This document shows positions 1 through 8,140 of a stretch of DNA of 11,196 bases, piece after piece. The DNA comes from an uncultured Erythrobacteraceae bacterium. GTDB lineage: Bacteria; Pseudomonadota; Alphaproteobacteria; Sphingomonadales; Sphingomonadaceae. A program made the translations under genes and the position numbers. The stretch's first letter is position 1. Each line of letters starts with the position of its first letter. The stretch spans positions 1-11,196 of the forward strand of contig CAMLQG010000101.1 of the NCBI GenBank assembly GCA_946482075.1, in the 5' to 3' direction. Below the pieces are notes generated by a model, which was not told the DNA's origin, did no database searches, and saw only the letters and a list, made by a program, of their open reading frames with translations.

Positions 1-1
1 C

Positions 2-1537
<1,536 letters not shown>

Positions 1538-1581
1538 AAGACCAGCGTATTCCCGACATCGCGACTGGATGGTGCCGTTTC

Positions 1582-1637
1582 AACGCGTTCAGCGTTAAGG
1601 GGCCGGGGGTCGCTTTGACAATAACGTCTAACGTATA
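1582..1637 (+). promoter_or_regulatory. Possible greA promoter/leader region in the carB-greA gap
   Basis: The 110-base gap between carB and greA contains a small hairpin (AACGC at 1582-1586 with GCGTT at 1592-1596, loop of five), a perfect TTGACA at 1615-1620, and a direct repeat TAACGT at 1622-1627 and 1629-1634. The best -10-like bases, TATAGG at 1634-1639, are only 13 bases from TTGACA, which is too short for a normal sigma-70 spacer, and transcripts from there would have almost no leader. The hairpin has no T-run, so it is not a convincing carB terminator. The region may let greA be read through from carB with a weak promoter of its own. This is a low-confidence call. Confidence 0.25.
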
Positions 1638-1647
1638 GGGTGGCAGT

Positions 1648-2115
1648 ATGGAAAAGGTGCCGATGCTCGCTGAAGGCTATGAGAAGCTGACGGCAGAGCT
1701 GAAGCAATTGCGCGACGAACGCCCTCGGATCGTGGATGCGATCGAGGAAGCGCGCGCGCATGGCGACCTTTCGGAGAACGCCGAATACCACGCCGCCAAG
1801 GAACGGCAGGGCCAGGTGGAAGCGATGATCGCGGATATCGAGGATCGCGTATCTCGCGCCCAGATCATCGATCCGGCAACGCTCACAGGCGATCGGATCG
1901 TATTCGGCGCGACCGTGACGCTGATGGATGATGACGACAAGCCGGTGCGCTATCAGATCGTCGGGCAGACGGAAGCGGACGCCAAGGTCGGGCGGATTTC
2001 GTATAATTCGCCGCTCGGCAAGGCGCTAATCGGCCGCAAGGTGGGCGACGAGATCGAAGTGACCGTGCCTTCGGGCGACCGTTTCTACCTCGTGGAAAAG
2101 CTCGAGTTCATCTGA
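1648..2115 (+). CDS. greA: Transcription elongation factor GreA
   Basis: GreA enters the secondary channel of RNA polymerase and stimulates cleavage of backtracked RNA, so that stalled elongation complexes restart. The 155-aa protein has the two expected domains. The first is an N-terminal antiparallel coiled coil (about residues 1-75) whose tip carries [10 protein letters not shown], with the acidic pair D40 and E43 that matches the catalytic Asp41/Glu44 of the E. coli protein. The second is a C-terminal FKBP-like domain (about 80-155) with [22 protein letters not shown]. Length is within the family norm of about 158 aa. The start at 1648 follows a purine-rich AGGGTGGC; an alternative ATG at 1663 would only remove five residues. 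It lies downstream of carB, and a strong hairpin ends it at 2127-2178. Confidence 0.97.
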   Translation: MEKVPMLAEGYEKLTAELKQLRDERPRIVDAIEEARAHGDLSENAEYHAAKERQGQVEAMIADIEDRVSRAQIIDPATLTGDRIVFGATVTLMDDDDKPVRYQIVGQTEADAKVGRISYNSPLGKALIGRKVGDEIEVTVPSGDRFYLVEKLEFI

Positions 2116-2126
2116 GGCGAGACAGC

Positions 2127-2178
2127 ACTGCTCTCCATTTCGTCAGGATGACGAGTTCGAGAGAGCAGTTCTTCTTAA
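2127..2178 (+). terminator. Intrinsic terminator of greA, probably shared with the convergent DUF4170 gene
   Basis: ACTGCTCTC at 2127-2135 pairs perfectly with GAGAGCAGT at 2161-2169. Inside it a second stem, TCGTCA (2140-2145) with TGACGA (2149-2154), closes on a GGA loop. The structure is followed by TTCTTCTT, giving a U-rich tail in the + direction 12 bases after the greA stop codon. On the minus strand the stem lies directly after the DUF4170 stop codon, but the tail there (GCTGTCTC) is less U-rich, so it should work best for greA. The tail overlaps the 3' end of the DUF4170 gene. Confidence 0.75.
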
Positions 2179-2396
2179 TCCGTCCCCAGTTCCGGCTCCA
2201 GCAGGCGGTGGAGATGGACGATGACGTATTTCATTTCCGCATCGTCGACCGTGCGCTGAGCGTTGGCGCGCCAGGCGTCTTCCGCCTCGGCGTAACTCGG
2301 ATACACGCCGACAAGCTCGATCTGGTTGAGATCGGCGAATTCCAGCGTTTGCGGGTCTTTCACCCGACCGCCCATGACAAGGTGGAGAAGCTGCAT
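2175..2396 (-). CDS. DUF4170 small conserved protein
   Basis: This 73-aa protein of unknown function matches, from memory, the DUF4170 family (PF13773) common in Alphaproteobacteria. The cues are an N-terminal HLVMGGRVKDP, a central IELVGVYPSYAEAEDAWRANAQ and a C-terminal DDAEMKYVIVHLHRLLEPE. It has no signal peptide or membrane segment, so it is probably cytosolic. The compact alpha/beta pattern of two beta strands with a helix between looks like a small ferredoxin-like or dimeric fold, but that is inference. The start at 2396 has only a weak upstream GGGAC. It lies 71 bases after the stress cluster on the same strand, could be cotranscribed with it, and converges on greA. No biochemical role is known to me. 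Confidence 0.85.
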   Translation of the reverse strand: MQLLHLVMGGRVKDPQTLEFADLNQIELVGVYPSYAEAEDAWRANAQRTVDDAEMKYVIVHLHRLLEPELGTD

Positions 2397-2467
2397 AGAT
2401 GATACGTCCCGGCTCGTTGTGGCAAACGGCCCCTCCCTGGACGACCGGCCGCCTCTCGGGGCGGAAG

Positions 2468-2944
2468 TCAGTGCCGGGTGCGCGACGTGATCAGGTCCGC
2501 CATCCTGGTGGCTCGTCTGGTCACCGCCCTGCCGGCATTGCGCGAACCGTCGCTCGCTTTCTCGGCTATCCGCTTCACGTCATGACGCAAGCCGGCCGTG
2601 CTGTCCATGACGGTTTCATCCAAATCCTCGATCCGTCCGGCAGCGGCCTGTTTGGCCTCCCGCGCGGCGCTCCAGGCGTGCTGGGCATAGCTGGCGCCCA
2701 GTTTGGCGGCAAAGCTCGCCAGGCCCACCACACCTTTGCCGAGCTTGCGGCCCGATGAGCGGGGAAGCAGCGCTCCGACCACGATACCCACGGCGATCGC
2801 ACCGGCGAGCGAGGAGAAAGGATGGACCGCGACGAAATCCGCCACATTGTCTCGCGCGTTCGCGGCCTGGCGCGCGGCATTACGTGCCTGCGCGGTCAAA
2901 ACCTTGCTGCGCAGAGCGTCCCGTTGATCGGCTTGATGGGGCAT
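2468..2944 (-). CDS. DUF883-like membrane-associated protein, last gene of the stress cluster
   Basis: This is a 158-aa protein without a confident family name. Residues 1-37 are charged and helical, rich in Arg, Gln and Ala. Residues 38-60 (VAVHPFSSLAGAIAVGIVVG, then ALL) form a membrane helix preceded by a His-Pro. That arrangement, and the small-residue-rich GxxxG-type helix ending in an Arg, resembles the C-terminal anchor of DUF883 (ElaB/YqjD-like) proteins. A second weakly hydrophobic stretch covers about 69-88, and the rest (90-158) is a basic, helical tail ending in Arg and His residues. The start at 2944 has a good GAAGAGGAG ribosome site. It has its own EcfG-type promoter inside the end of the preceding gene, and the gap to that gene is 27 bases. 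An envelope or membrane-curvature role under stress is inferred from context only. Confidence 0.8.
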   Translation of the reverse strand: MPHQADQRDALRSKVLTAQARNAARQAANARDNVADFVAVHPFSSLAGAIAVGIVVGALLPRSSGRKLGKGVVGLASFAAKLGASYAQHAWSAAREAKQAAAGRIEDLDETVMDSTAGLRHDVKRIAEKASDGSRNAGRAVTRRATRMADLITSRTRH

Positions 2945-2971
2945 CGGTGGCTCTCCTCTTCCTGCCTGTCC

Positions 2972-3295
2972 CTAACGGTCTTCGGAAGATTCCGGTTCCA
3001 CGCCGGATTTCGGCTTTTTCCCGAACAGGGAAACGATCGGCTTGCGAGCGAGCCAGGCAATGGCCGCGATGCCCACCGCCGCCGCGGCCGCGGCGCTCCT
3101 GCGCGGATGGCGCTTCACGATCTCGACCGCTTCCTCGGCGGTTTCCGCGGCGCTTTCGCTCACGCGGGCAGCAAGCTTCCGGCCCATATGCCCGAGCGTG
3201 AGATCGCTCCTGACGAATGACAGATCGGTCTGGAACACATTATGCGCCGCGTTGCGCAGCGCGCGATCCTCTTCGAGTTGCGAAAGCTTGGTCAT
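2972..3295 (-). CDS. Small one-helix membrane protein (DUF3618-like, tentative)
   Basis: This 107-aa protein has a soluble helical N-terminal part (residues 1-62, ending EEAVEIVKRHP), one Ala-rich membrane helix at about 66-82 (SAAAAAAVGIAAIAWLA), and a short basic, then acidic tail (FGKKPKSGVEPESSEDR). A helical region followed by a His-Pro and a small-residue transmembrane segment is the architecture of DUF3618 and DUF883 proteins; I cannot say which. Its ATG overlaps the stop codon of the upstream Holin-X gene in an ATGA arrangement (3292-3295), with GAGGGGACGAGGA in front, so the two are translationally coupled. The last codons contain an EcfG promoter for the next gene. No function is known to me. 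Confidence 0.78.
   Translation of the reverse strand: MTKLSQLEEDRALRNAAHNVFQTDLSFVRSDLTLGHMGRKLAARVSESAAETAEEAVEIVKRHPRRSAAAAAAVGIAAIAWLARKPIVSLFGKKPKSGVEPESSEDR
2974..2999 (-). promoter_or_regulatory. EcfG (general stress sigma factor) promoter for the 2468-2944 gene, nested in the upstream gene
   Basis: Read on the minus strand, GGAAC (2999-2995), a 17-base spacer and CGTT (2977-2974) match the established EcfG consensus GGAAC-N16/17-CGTT of alphaproteobacterial general stress promoters exactly. The expected transcript start is around 2966-2969, about 22 bases before the ATG at 2944, which leaves room for the GAAGAGGAG ribosome site. The motif lies within the last ten codons of the upstream 2972-3295 gene, so it must also code for protein. 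Position and orientation both support function. Confidence 0.7.
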
Positions 3296-3675
3296 TCCTC
3301 GTCCCCTCTAAAGGCTCTGCGCAGGTTCCGCATGAACCGCAGCGCCAAAGCCAGCCCGAACAACGCCGTGAAAACGAGCACGCCCGCCACGGCCGCACCC
3401 GCGCCCCCCGCCGTCAGCACCGGCGCCAGCGCCAGCACGACGCCCAGCACCATTGCCATGAGCGCAAGCACCAGCAGCACGGCGATGAACCCCAGCGTCA
3501 CGACAAGGTACAGGCCCTGCTTCCCCGCATAGCCGGCTCGCGTCTTCTGATACGCGATCTCCGCCTCGACCAGCGTGCGCCCGTCTTCGATCAGCGTGCC
3601 GATATCGGCGAAAAGCGACCGCTCCTCAGCCGCTTCCTCGCTTCTTGATCCCGGACCGGGTTCCTCCTCAACCAT
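3292..3675 (-). CDS. Holin-X / phage_holin_3_6 (PF07332) family membrane protein
   Basis: This 127-aa protein has an acidic N-terminal stretch (EEEPGPGSRSEEAAEERS), an amphipathic helix with LFADIGTLIEDGRTLVEAEI (21-40), and two membrane helices at about 55-86 and 92-115, followed by a basic tail RFMRNLRRAFRGDEE. This is the layout of the PF07332 family, often annotated as phage holin family protein although most members are chromosomal. Nothing phage-like lies nearby, so lysis is not implied. The start at 3675 has no clear purine-rich ribosome site; a TGA lies six codons upstream in frame, so no earlier start exists. Translation may depend on coupling to the upstream gene, whose stop is 33 bases away. 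Its own stop overlaps the next gene's start. Confidence 0.8.
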   Translation of the reverse strand: MVEEEPGPGSRSEEAAEERSLFADIGTLIEDGRTLVEAEIAYQKTRAGYAGKQGLYLVVTLGFIAVLLVLALMAMVLGVVLALAPVLTAGGAGAAVAGVLVFTALFGLALALRFMRNLRRAFRGDEE

Positions 3676-3708
3676 GGAAGGAACAGAAGCCGATCAGTGC
3701 CCGTGAAG

Positions 3709-4257
3709 TCAATCCTTCGAACCGCGGAACAACCGGGCGACCATGAAACCGGCGACGGCCGCGATGCCAACGGCGACGCCAGGGCTCTTGCGGACGAATT
3801 CGCGGGCATCGTCCGCCAGCTCGTCGAGTTCTTTCGCGTCGAGCTTGGCGGCCGCCTCCTGCATGGAGCGGGCTGCCGTGCGGGCGTAATCGCCATATTT
3901 CTCGCCCAGCTTCTCATCGATGGTCGGCGCGGTATCGGACACGATCCTGCCAAGGCCGGCGATCGCGTCGCTCGTCTTGGTCTTGCCATCGCGCGCCAGT
4001 TGGGTCGCCTGAGTCTTGGCCTGTTCGCCATAGGCCTTCGCTTCGCCGCGCCAGTCTTCCGACTTGCTCTGCAACTGTTCGCGATAGCTGTTCGCGCGGT
4101 CCTGGGCTTCCTTGCCGAGCGCCTGGGCGCCGGCCTTCGCTTCCTCGAGCGCCTTGGTGAACTTCGCTTTCGCCTCGGTCTTGTTGTCCGCCGCGGGAGC
4201 AGCCTGCGCCTTGCTCGTGGTCTTCGTAGCTTTGGGCTTTGCAGTGGTTTCGGCCAT
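3709..4257 (-). CDS. Coiled-coil, tail-anchored DUF883/ElaB-like stress protein
   Basis: The protein is 182 aa, starting MAETTAKPKATKTTSK. Residues 1-30 are Lys/Thr/Ala-rich and probably disordered. Residues 31-155 are strongly helical and charged, with repeats rich in Ala, Lys, Glu and Gln (for example KAYGEQAKTQATQLARDGK) that resemble LEA- or apolipoprotein-like amphipathic helices. Residues 157-176 form a C-terminal membrane anchor (SPGVAVGIAAVAGFMVARLF, then RGSKD), the typical end of DUF883 proteins. The frame stays open to 4419, but the start at 4257 is chosen because AAAGGAAAAG precedes it and the upstream part has low plausibility. E. coli relatives ElaB and YqjD are stationary-phase, membrane-anchored proteins reported to bind ribosomes; transfer of that role here is only an analogy. 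A perfect EcfG promoter lies upstream. Confidence 0.82.
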   Translation of the reverse strand: MAETTAKPKATKTTSKAQAAPAADNKTEAKAKFTKALEEAKAGAQALGKEAQDRANSYREQLQSKSEDWRGEAKAYGEQAKTQATQLARDGKTKTSDAIAGLGRIVSDTAPTIDEKLGEKYGDYARTAARSMQEAAAKLDAKELDELADDAREFVRKSPGVAVGIAAVAGFMVARLFRGSKD

Positions 4258-4335
4258 GAGTCTTTTCCTTTGTGACCTTGCAGGAGCGCTAAGAACCTTT
4301 GCCGGCCGCAGCTGTGGTCGGCCCATCTCACCCGA

Positions 4336-4360
4336 AACGCGGCTTGCCTGCCCTTGTTCC
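4336..4360 (-). promoter_or_regulatory. EcfG (general stress sigma factor) promoter for the four-gene membrane cluster
   Basis: On the minus strand, GGAAC (4360-4356), exactly 16 bases, then CGTT (4339-4336) is a perfect match to the alphaproteobacterial EcfG/ECF15 promoter consensus. Transcription would start near 4328-4331 and run leftward with a leader of about 70 bases to the ATG at 4257. The motif sits in the 164-base divergent gap between this cluster and eno. A second perfect motif in the same orientation, inside the cluster, makes a chance match unlikely. Confidence 0.8.
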
Positions 4361-4385
4361 GGGAGATAGAGGCCGCCAGCACTAG

Positions 4386-5708
<1,323 letters not shown>

Positions 5709-5733
5709 TCGGCTTGCCGTCACCCCAGTCCTT

Positions 5734-5751
5734 CGACCGCCTGCGGCGTCG
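5734..5751. repeat. Small GC hairpin in a degenerate intergenic repeat after eno
   Basis: CGAC (5734-5737) pairs with GTCG (5748-5751) and GCC (5739-5741) with GGC (5745-5747), around a TGC loop with one bulged C. The surrounding bases 5720-5762 (TCACCCCAGTCCTTCGACC through GTTCAGGATAAAC) resemble, from memory, the CTTCGACAAGCTCAGGATGA-type intergenic repeats of sphingomonads. It may help end eno transcription, but there is no T-run after it. Confidence 0.35.
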
Positions 5752-5798
5752 TTCAGGATAAACTGCACTTGTACCTTTGCAGCGTGGAGGCTTGAAGC

Positions 5799-5881
5799 GT
5801 CGCCCCGGGCCTGACCCGGGGCCCCGCTTTTCTTCGCCCAGGTCACAGGGAAGCGGGATTCCGGGTCAAACCCGGGATGAC
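5799..5881. repeat. REP/BIME-like inverted repeat with 31-bp arms between convergent eno and rib operon
   Basis: The arms 5799-5829 and 5851-5881 are reverse complements at 24 of 31 positions, and all seven differences are transitions. The loop is 21 bases. Each arm also contains its own small palindrome (CCCGGGCCTGACCCGGG and CCGGGTCAAACCCGG), so the element can fold as one long cruciform or two short stems, like a REP doublet. A tail ATGACGAAAATGCCGGAATGACG (written here as ATGACG, a spacer and GGAATGACG, to 5898) looks like part of the same repeat unit. It separates two convergent transcription units and could serve as a bidirectional terminator or RNA stabiliser. Families of this type are widespread in sphingomonad genomes; copy number cannot be judged here. 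Confidence 0.7.
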
Positions 5882-5912
5882 GAAAATGCCGGAATGACGG
5901 AAGAGGGAGGCG

Positions 5913-6239
5913 CTAGGCAGCCGTGCCCCCGGTTTCGAATTCGCGCTCGACTTCCTCATGCGCCTTCACGGTGCATTGTTCGGCCAATTCGATCTCGCGC
6001 TTCTTCTTCGGGTTGAGCAGATACTGCCAGACACCCCAGGCGTTGACGAAGAACATCGCCACGTTCTGCAGGGCGATAGGCATGTTGTCGCCCATCAGCC
6101 CCCCGATGATCCAGGATATCGCCACCGCGACGAACAGTACGAAAGCCCAGCCCGTTACCTTGCGGCCGAGGTCGGAAGCTATCAGTCCGGCGGCGATGAT
6201 CGTGCCGATCGCGCCGAACCATTCGAAGAACCCTGTCAT
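5913..6239 (-). CDS. Small three-helix membrane protein downstream of ribH (PQ-loop/PnuC-like by appearance)
   Basis: I do not recognise a named family with confidence. The 108-aa protein has three membrane helices at about residues 5-22, 29-49 and 55-75, then a charged cytoplasmic tail (NPKKKREIELAEQ to the end). The second and third helices, with TGWAFVLF, SWIIGGLMG, and QNVAMFFVNAWGVWQYLL, resemble the three-helix unit of SemiSWEET and PnuC-type transporters; the PQ motif of SWEET proteins is absent from helix 1. It starts 36 bases after ribH on the same strand and is probably cotranscribed. The only ribosome-site-like bases (CAGGGGA) abut the ATG, which is closer than normal, so translation may be weak or coupled. 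A link to flavin transport is speculation from position. Confidence 0.78.
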   Translation of the reverse strand: MTGFFEWFGAIGTIIAAGLIASDLGRKVTGWAFVLFVAVAISWIIGGLMGDNMPIALQNVAMFFVNAWGVWQYLLNPKKKREIELAEQCTVKAHEEVEREFETGGTAA

Positions 6240-6275
6240 TCCCCTGCAAATGCCGAAGCGACAGGAAGTTCCTGA

Positions 6276-6698
6276 TCAGCTGGCGAAACGGCCCTGAAGG
6301 TCGAGCAGGGCAATGGCCGCGATGGCCGCTTCCCCCCCCTTGTTCTTCTGTGACGGATCGGCGCGGACCAGCGCCTGAGCTTCGTTCTCCACTGTCAGTA
6401 TGCCATTGCCGATCGCAATGCCGTCGATCGTGAGCGCCATGATCCCGCGCGCGCTTTCGCCTGCCACGATCTCGAAATGATAGGTCTCGCCGCGGATGAC
6501 GACGCCGATCGCGACATAGCCGTCATAGCGGCCGCTTTCCGCCGCCAGCGCGATGGCGCCGGGAATTTCCAGCGCACCGGGAACGGTGAGGACATCGACC
6601 GAATGTCCGGCCTGTTCCAGCGCAGCGCGTGCGCCGGCGACCAGCATGTCGTTCAGATGATCGTAGAAACGGGCTTCGACGATGAGGAAACGGGCCAT
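6276..6698 (-). CDS. ribH: 6,7-dimethyl-8-ribityllumazine synthase
   Basis: Lumazine synthase condenses 5-amino-6-ribitylamino-uracil with the dihydroxybutanone phosphate made by RibB, the next-to-last step of riboflavin synthesis. The 140-aa length is slightly short but normal for alphaproteobacteria. Visible elements are the substrate-stacking aromatic near the N-terminus (ARFY, F11), [15 protein letters not shown] (39-53), [18 protein letters not shown] (65-82) with the catalytic H74, [15 protein letters not shown] (100-114) with the conserved R112, and NKGGEAA (119-125). The start is four bases after the RibB stop codon, so it is surely in one operon with RibB, its direct substrate supplier. 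No riboflavin synthase or RibD gene is adjacent in this window. Confidence 0.97.
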   Translation of the reverse strand: MARFLIVEARFYDHLNDMLVAGARAALEQAGHSVDVLTVPGALEIPGAIALAAESGRYDGYVAIGVVIRGETYHFEIVAGESARGIMALTIDGIAIGNGILTVENEAQALVRADPSQKNKGGEAAIAAIALLDLQGRFAS

Positions 6699-6702
6699 CG
6701 GA

Positions 6703-8007
6703 TCAATCCTGTGCCGGCAGCTTGAGGGCCTTCTGGCCGACGATCGAAAGGCCGTAACCGCTCAGCCCGACCAGCGAATGGGTGGTGTTCGTCAGCAGGA
6801 TCATCTCCTTCACGCCGAGCTCGCTGAGGATTTGCGCGCCGATGCCGTAATCACGCTGCGCCTCGCCGGCATTGGGATCGCCTTCGGGGCCCTGTTCATT
6901 GCGGATCTTGATCGACCGGCTTGCATAATCGCGCGATTGCGCGCTGATCAGCACGACAAGCCCGCTGCCTTCCTCCGCGATCGTTCGCATCGCGGCTTCC
7001 AACAGGCCGGAGCGCGAGGAATCGTCCGCCAGGATGTCCGAGAAGACCGACAGCGAATGCATTCGGACATGAACCGGCCTGGACGTGTCCAGCGGCCCCT
7101 TCACCAGCGTGATCGTCTCTTCCCGCGTAGCGCGGTTGTAGAAGCTGATCGCCGTCCAGTCGCCGCCCCAGTGGCTCTTGAACCGGGTTTCCGCCGTCCG
7201 CTTCACCAGATGGTCGTGCGCGAGGCGGTAGGAGATCAGATCCTGGATCGTGCCGATCTTCAGATTGTGCAGCCGGGCGAAGCGGACGAGATCGTCCATC
7301 CGCGCCATCGTGCCGTCATCGTTCATGATCTCGCAGATCACGCCCGACGGGTTCAGGCCGGCAAGGCGCGAGATATCGACCGAGGCTTCGGTATGTCCCG
7401 CGCGAACGAGCGTGCCGCCGTCGCGCGCCACCAGCGGAAATACATGCCCGGGCGTGACGATATCGTCCTTGCCCTTCGATCCGTCGATCGCGACGGAGAT
7501 GGTGCGGGCGCGATCGCCCGCGCTGATTCCCGTCGTCACGCCGTCGCGCGCCTCGATCGAAGTGGTGAAAGCTGTTTCGTGGCGCGTGCCGTTGTTGCGG
7601 CTCATCAGGTCGAGGCCGAGCTGGTCCACCCGGCTGCGTTCCATCGTCAGGCAGATCAGGCCACGGCCATGGGTGGCCATGAAATTGATCGCGGCGGGTG
7701 TCGCCATCTGAGCGGGAATGATCAGGTCGCCTTCGTTCTCGCGATCCTCGTCATCGACCAGAATATACATCCGGCCGTTGCGGGCTTCCTCGATGATCTC
7801 CTCGATCGGTACCAGAACGGGAGTCTCGTCATTGCTGGACAGGAAGCGCTCGAGCTTCGTCAGCGTGTCGGCAGTCGGGTTCCATGCGGCTTCCGTACAG
7901 TCGCGCAGCGTGTTGGCGTGAAGGCCGGCGGCCCGAGCGAGCGCGGCGCGCGACATGCGACCGTCATTGACGATCTCGCGCACCTTTTCCTGAATCGATG
8001 TGTTCAT
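6703..8007 (-). CDS. ribB: 3,4-dihydroxy-2-butanone-4-phosphate synthase with N-terminal HTH and degenerate RibA-like domain (RibBX type)
   Basis: RibB forms 3,4-dihydroxy-2-butanone 4-phosphate from ribulose 5-phosphate for riboflavin synthesis. From the start at 8007 the protein has 434 aa in three parts. Residues 1-58 are an XRE-like helix-turn-helix ([18 protein letters not shown], then [14 protein letters not shown]). Residues about 65-265 are the RibB domain with [18 protein letters not shown] and [10 protein letters not shown]. Residues about 270-425 are a RibA (GTP cyclohydrolase II)-like domain. In that tail the HSxC and CxC zinc ligands are replaced ([15 protein letters not shown]) and there is no cysteine at all, so cyclohydrolase activity is not expected. 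This matches the RibBX variant known in Proteobacteria. A frame-open ATG at 8025 would add six residues; neither start has a clear ribosome site, and 8007 is preferred because it begins at the HTH fold. ribH follows after four bases. Confidence 0.93.
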   Translation of the reverse strand: MNTSIQEKVREIVNDGRMSRAALARAAGLHANTLRDCTEAAWNPTADTLTKLERFLSSNDETPVLVPIEEIIEEARNGRMYILVDDEDRENEGDLIIPAQMATPAAINFMATHGRGLICLTMERSRVDQLGLDLMSRNNGTRHETAFTTSIEARDGVTTGISAGDRARTISVAIDGSKGKDDIVTPGHVFPLVARDGGTLVRAGHTEASVDISRLAGLNPSGVICEIMNDDGTMARMDDLVRFARLHNLKIGTIQDLISYRLAHDHLVKRTAETRFKSHWGGDWTAISFYNRATREETITLVKGPLDTSRPVHVRMHSLSVFSDILADDSSRSGLLEAAMRTIAEEGSGLVVLISAQSRDYASRSIKIRNEQGPEGDPNAGEAQRDYGIGAQILSELGVKEMILLTNTTHSLVGLSGYGLSIVGQKALKLPAQD

Positions 8008-8019
8008 GATGGCGCTGTA

Positions 8020-8040
8020 GCACATTAAAATGTGCGCACA
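8020..8040. promoter_or_regulatory. Palindromic operator-like site between the rib operon and the flavin reductase gene
   Basis: GCACATTAAAATGTGC (8020-8035) is a perfect 16-bp inverted repeat, and an overlapping TGTGCGCACA (8031-8040) is a perfect 10-bp palindrome, giving three GCACA/TGTGC half-sites at 8020, 8031 and 8036. It lies 13 bases upstream of the RibB start at 8007. On the minus strand it contains TTTAAT (8029-8024), a possible -10 element. A repressor bound here would cover the rib promoter. The natural candidates are the HTH domain of RibB itself or an unlinked regulator; this is inference. Confidence 0.5.
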
Positions 8041-8140
8041 ATGGCCAGAATCACATCGCTGTCGGCCAAGCTCGGTTTTGACTGTTGCATCCGGCGCGTT
8101 TCATCGCCATTTCGGAGCCGAGCTTCACGCAGGAGATGAC

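Noticed and set aside
1615..1639. TTGACA with TATAGG as a strong greA promoter
   Set aside because: The spacer is only 13 bases, too short for sigma-70, so it is kept only as a weak regional note.
3292..3675. Prophage remnant suggested by a holin-like protein
   Set aside because: PF07332-type proteins are common chromosomal genes; no endolysin, integrase, capsid genes or attachment sites are nearby, and base composition is unchanged.
3680..3705. GGAAC-N17-CGTG on the + strand, an EcfG-like motif
   Set aside because: The -10 half is imperfect and there is no + strand gene downstream to use it.
6682..8028. 448-codon + strand open frame opposite the RibB gene
   Set aside because: It mirrors the clear RibB/RibH coding strand, is Arg/Asp/Ala/His-rich and has no recognisable domain.
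8008..8140. FMN riboswitch upstream of ribB
   Set aside because: The divergent gap is only 133 bases and I could not find the conserved RFN core or its multi-stem arrangement on the minus strand.
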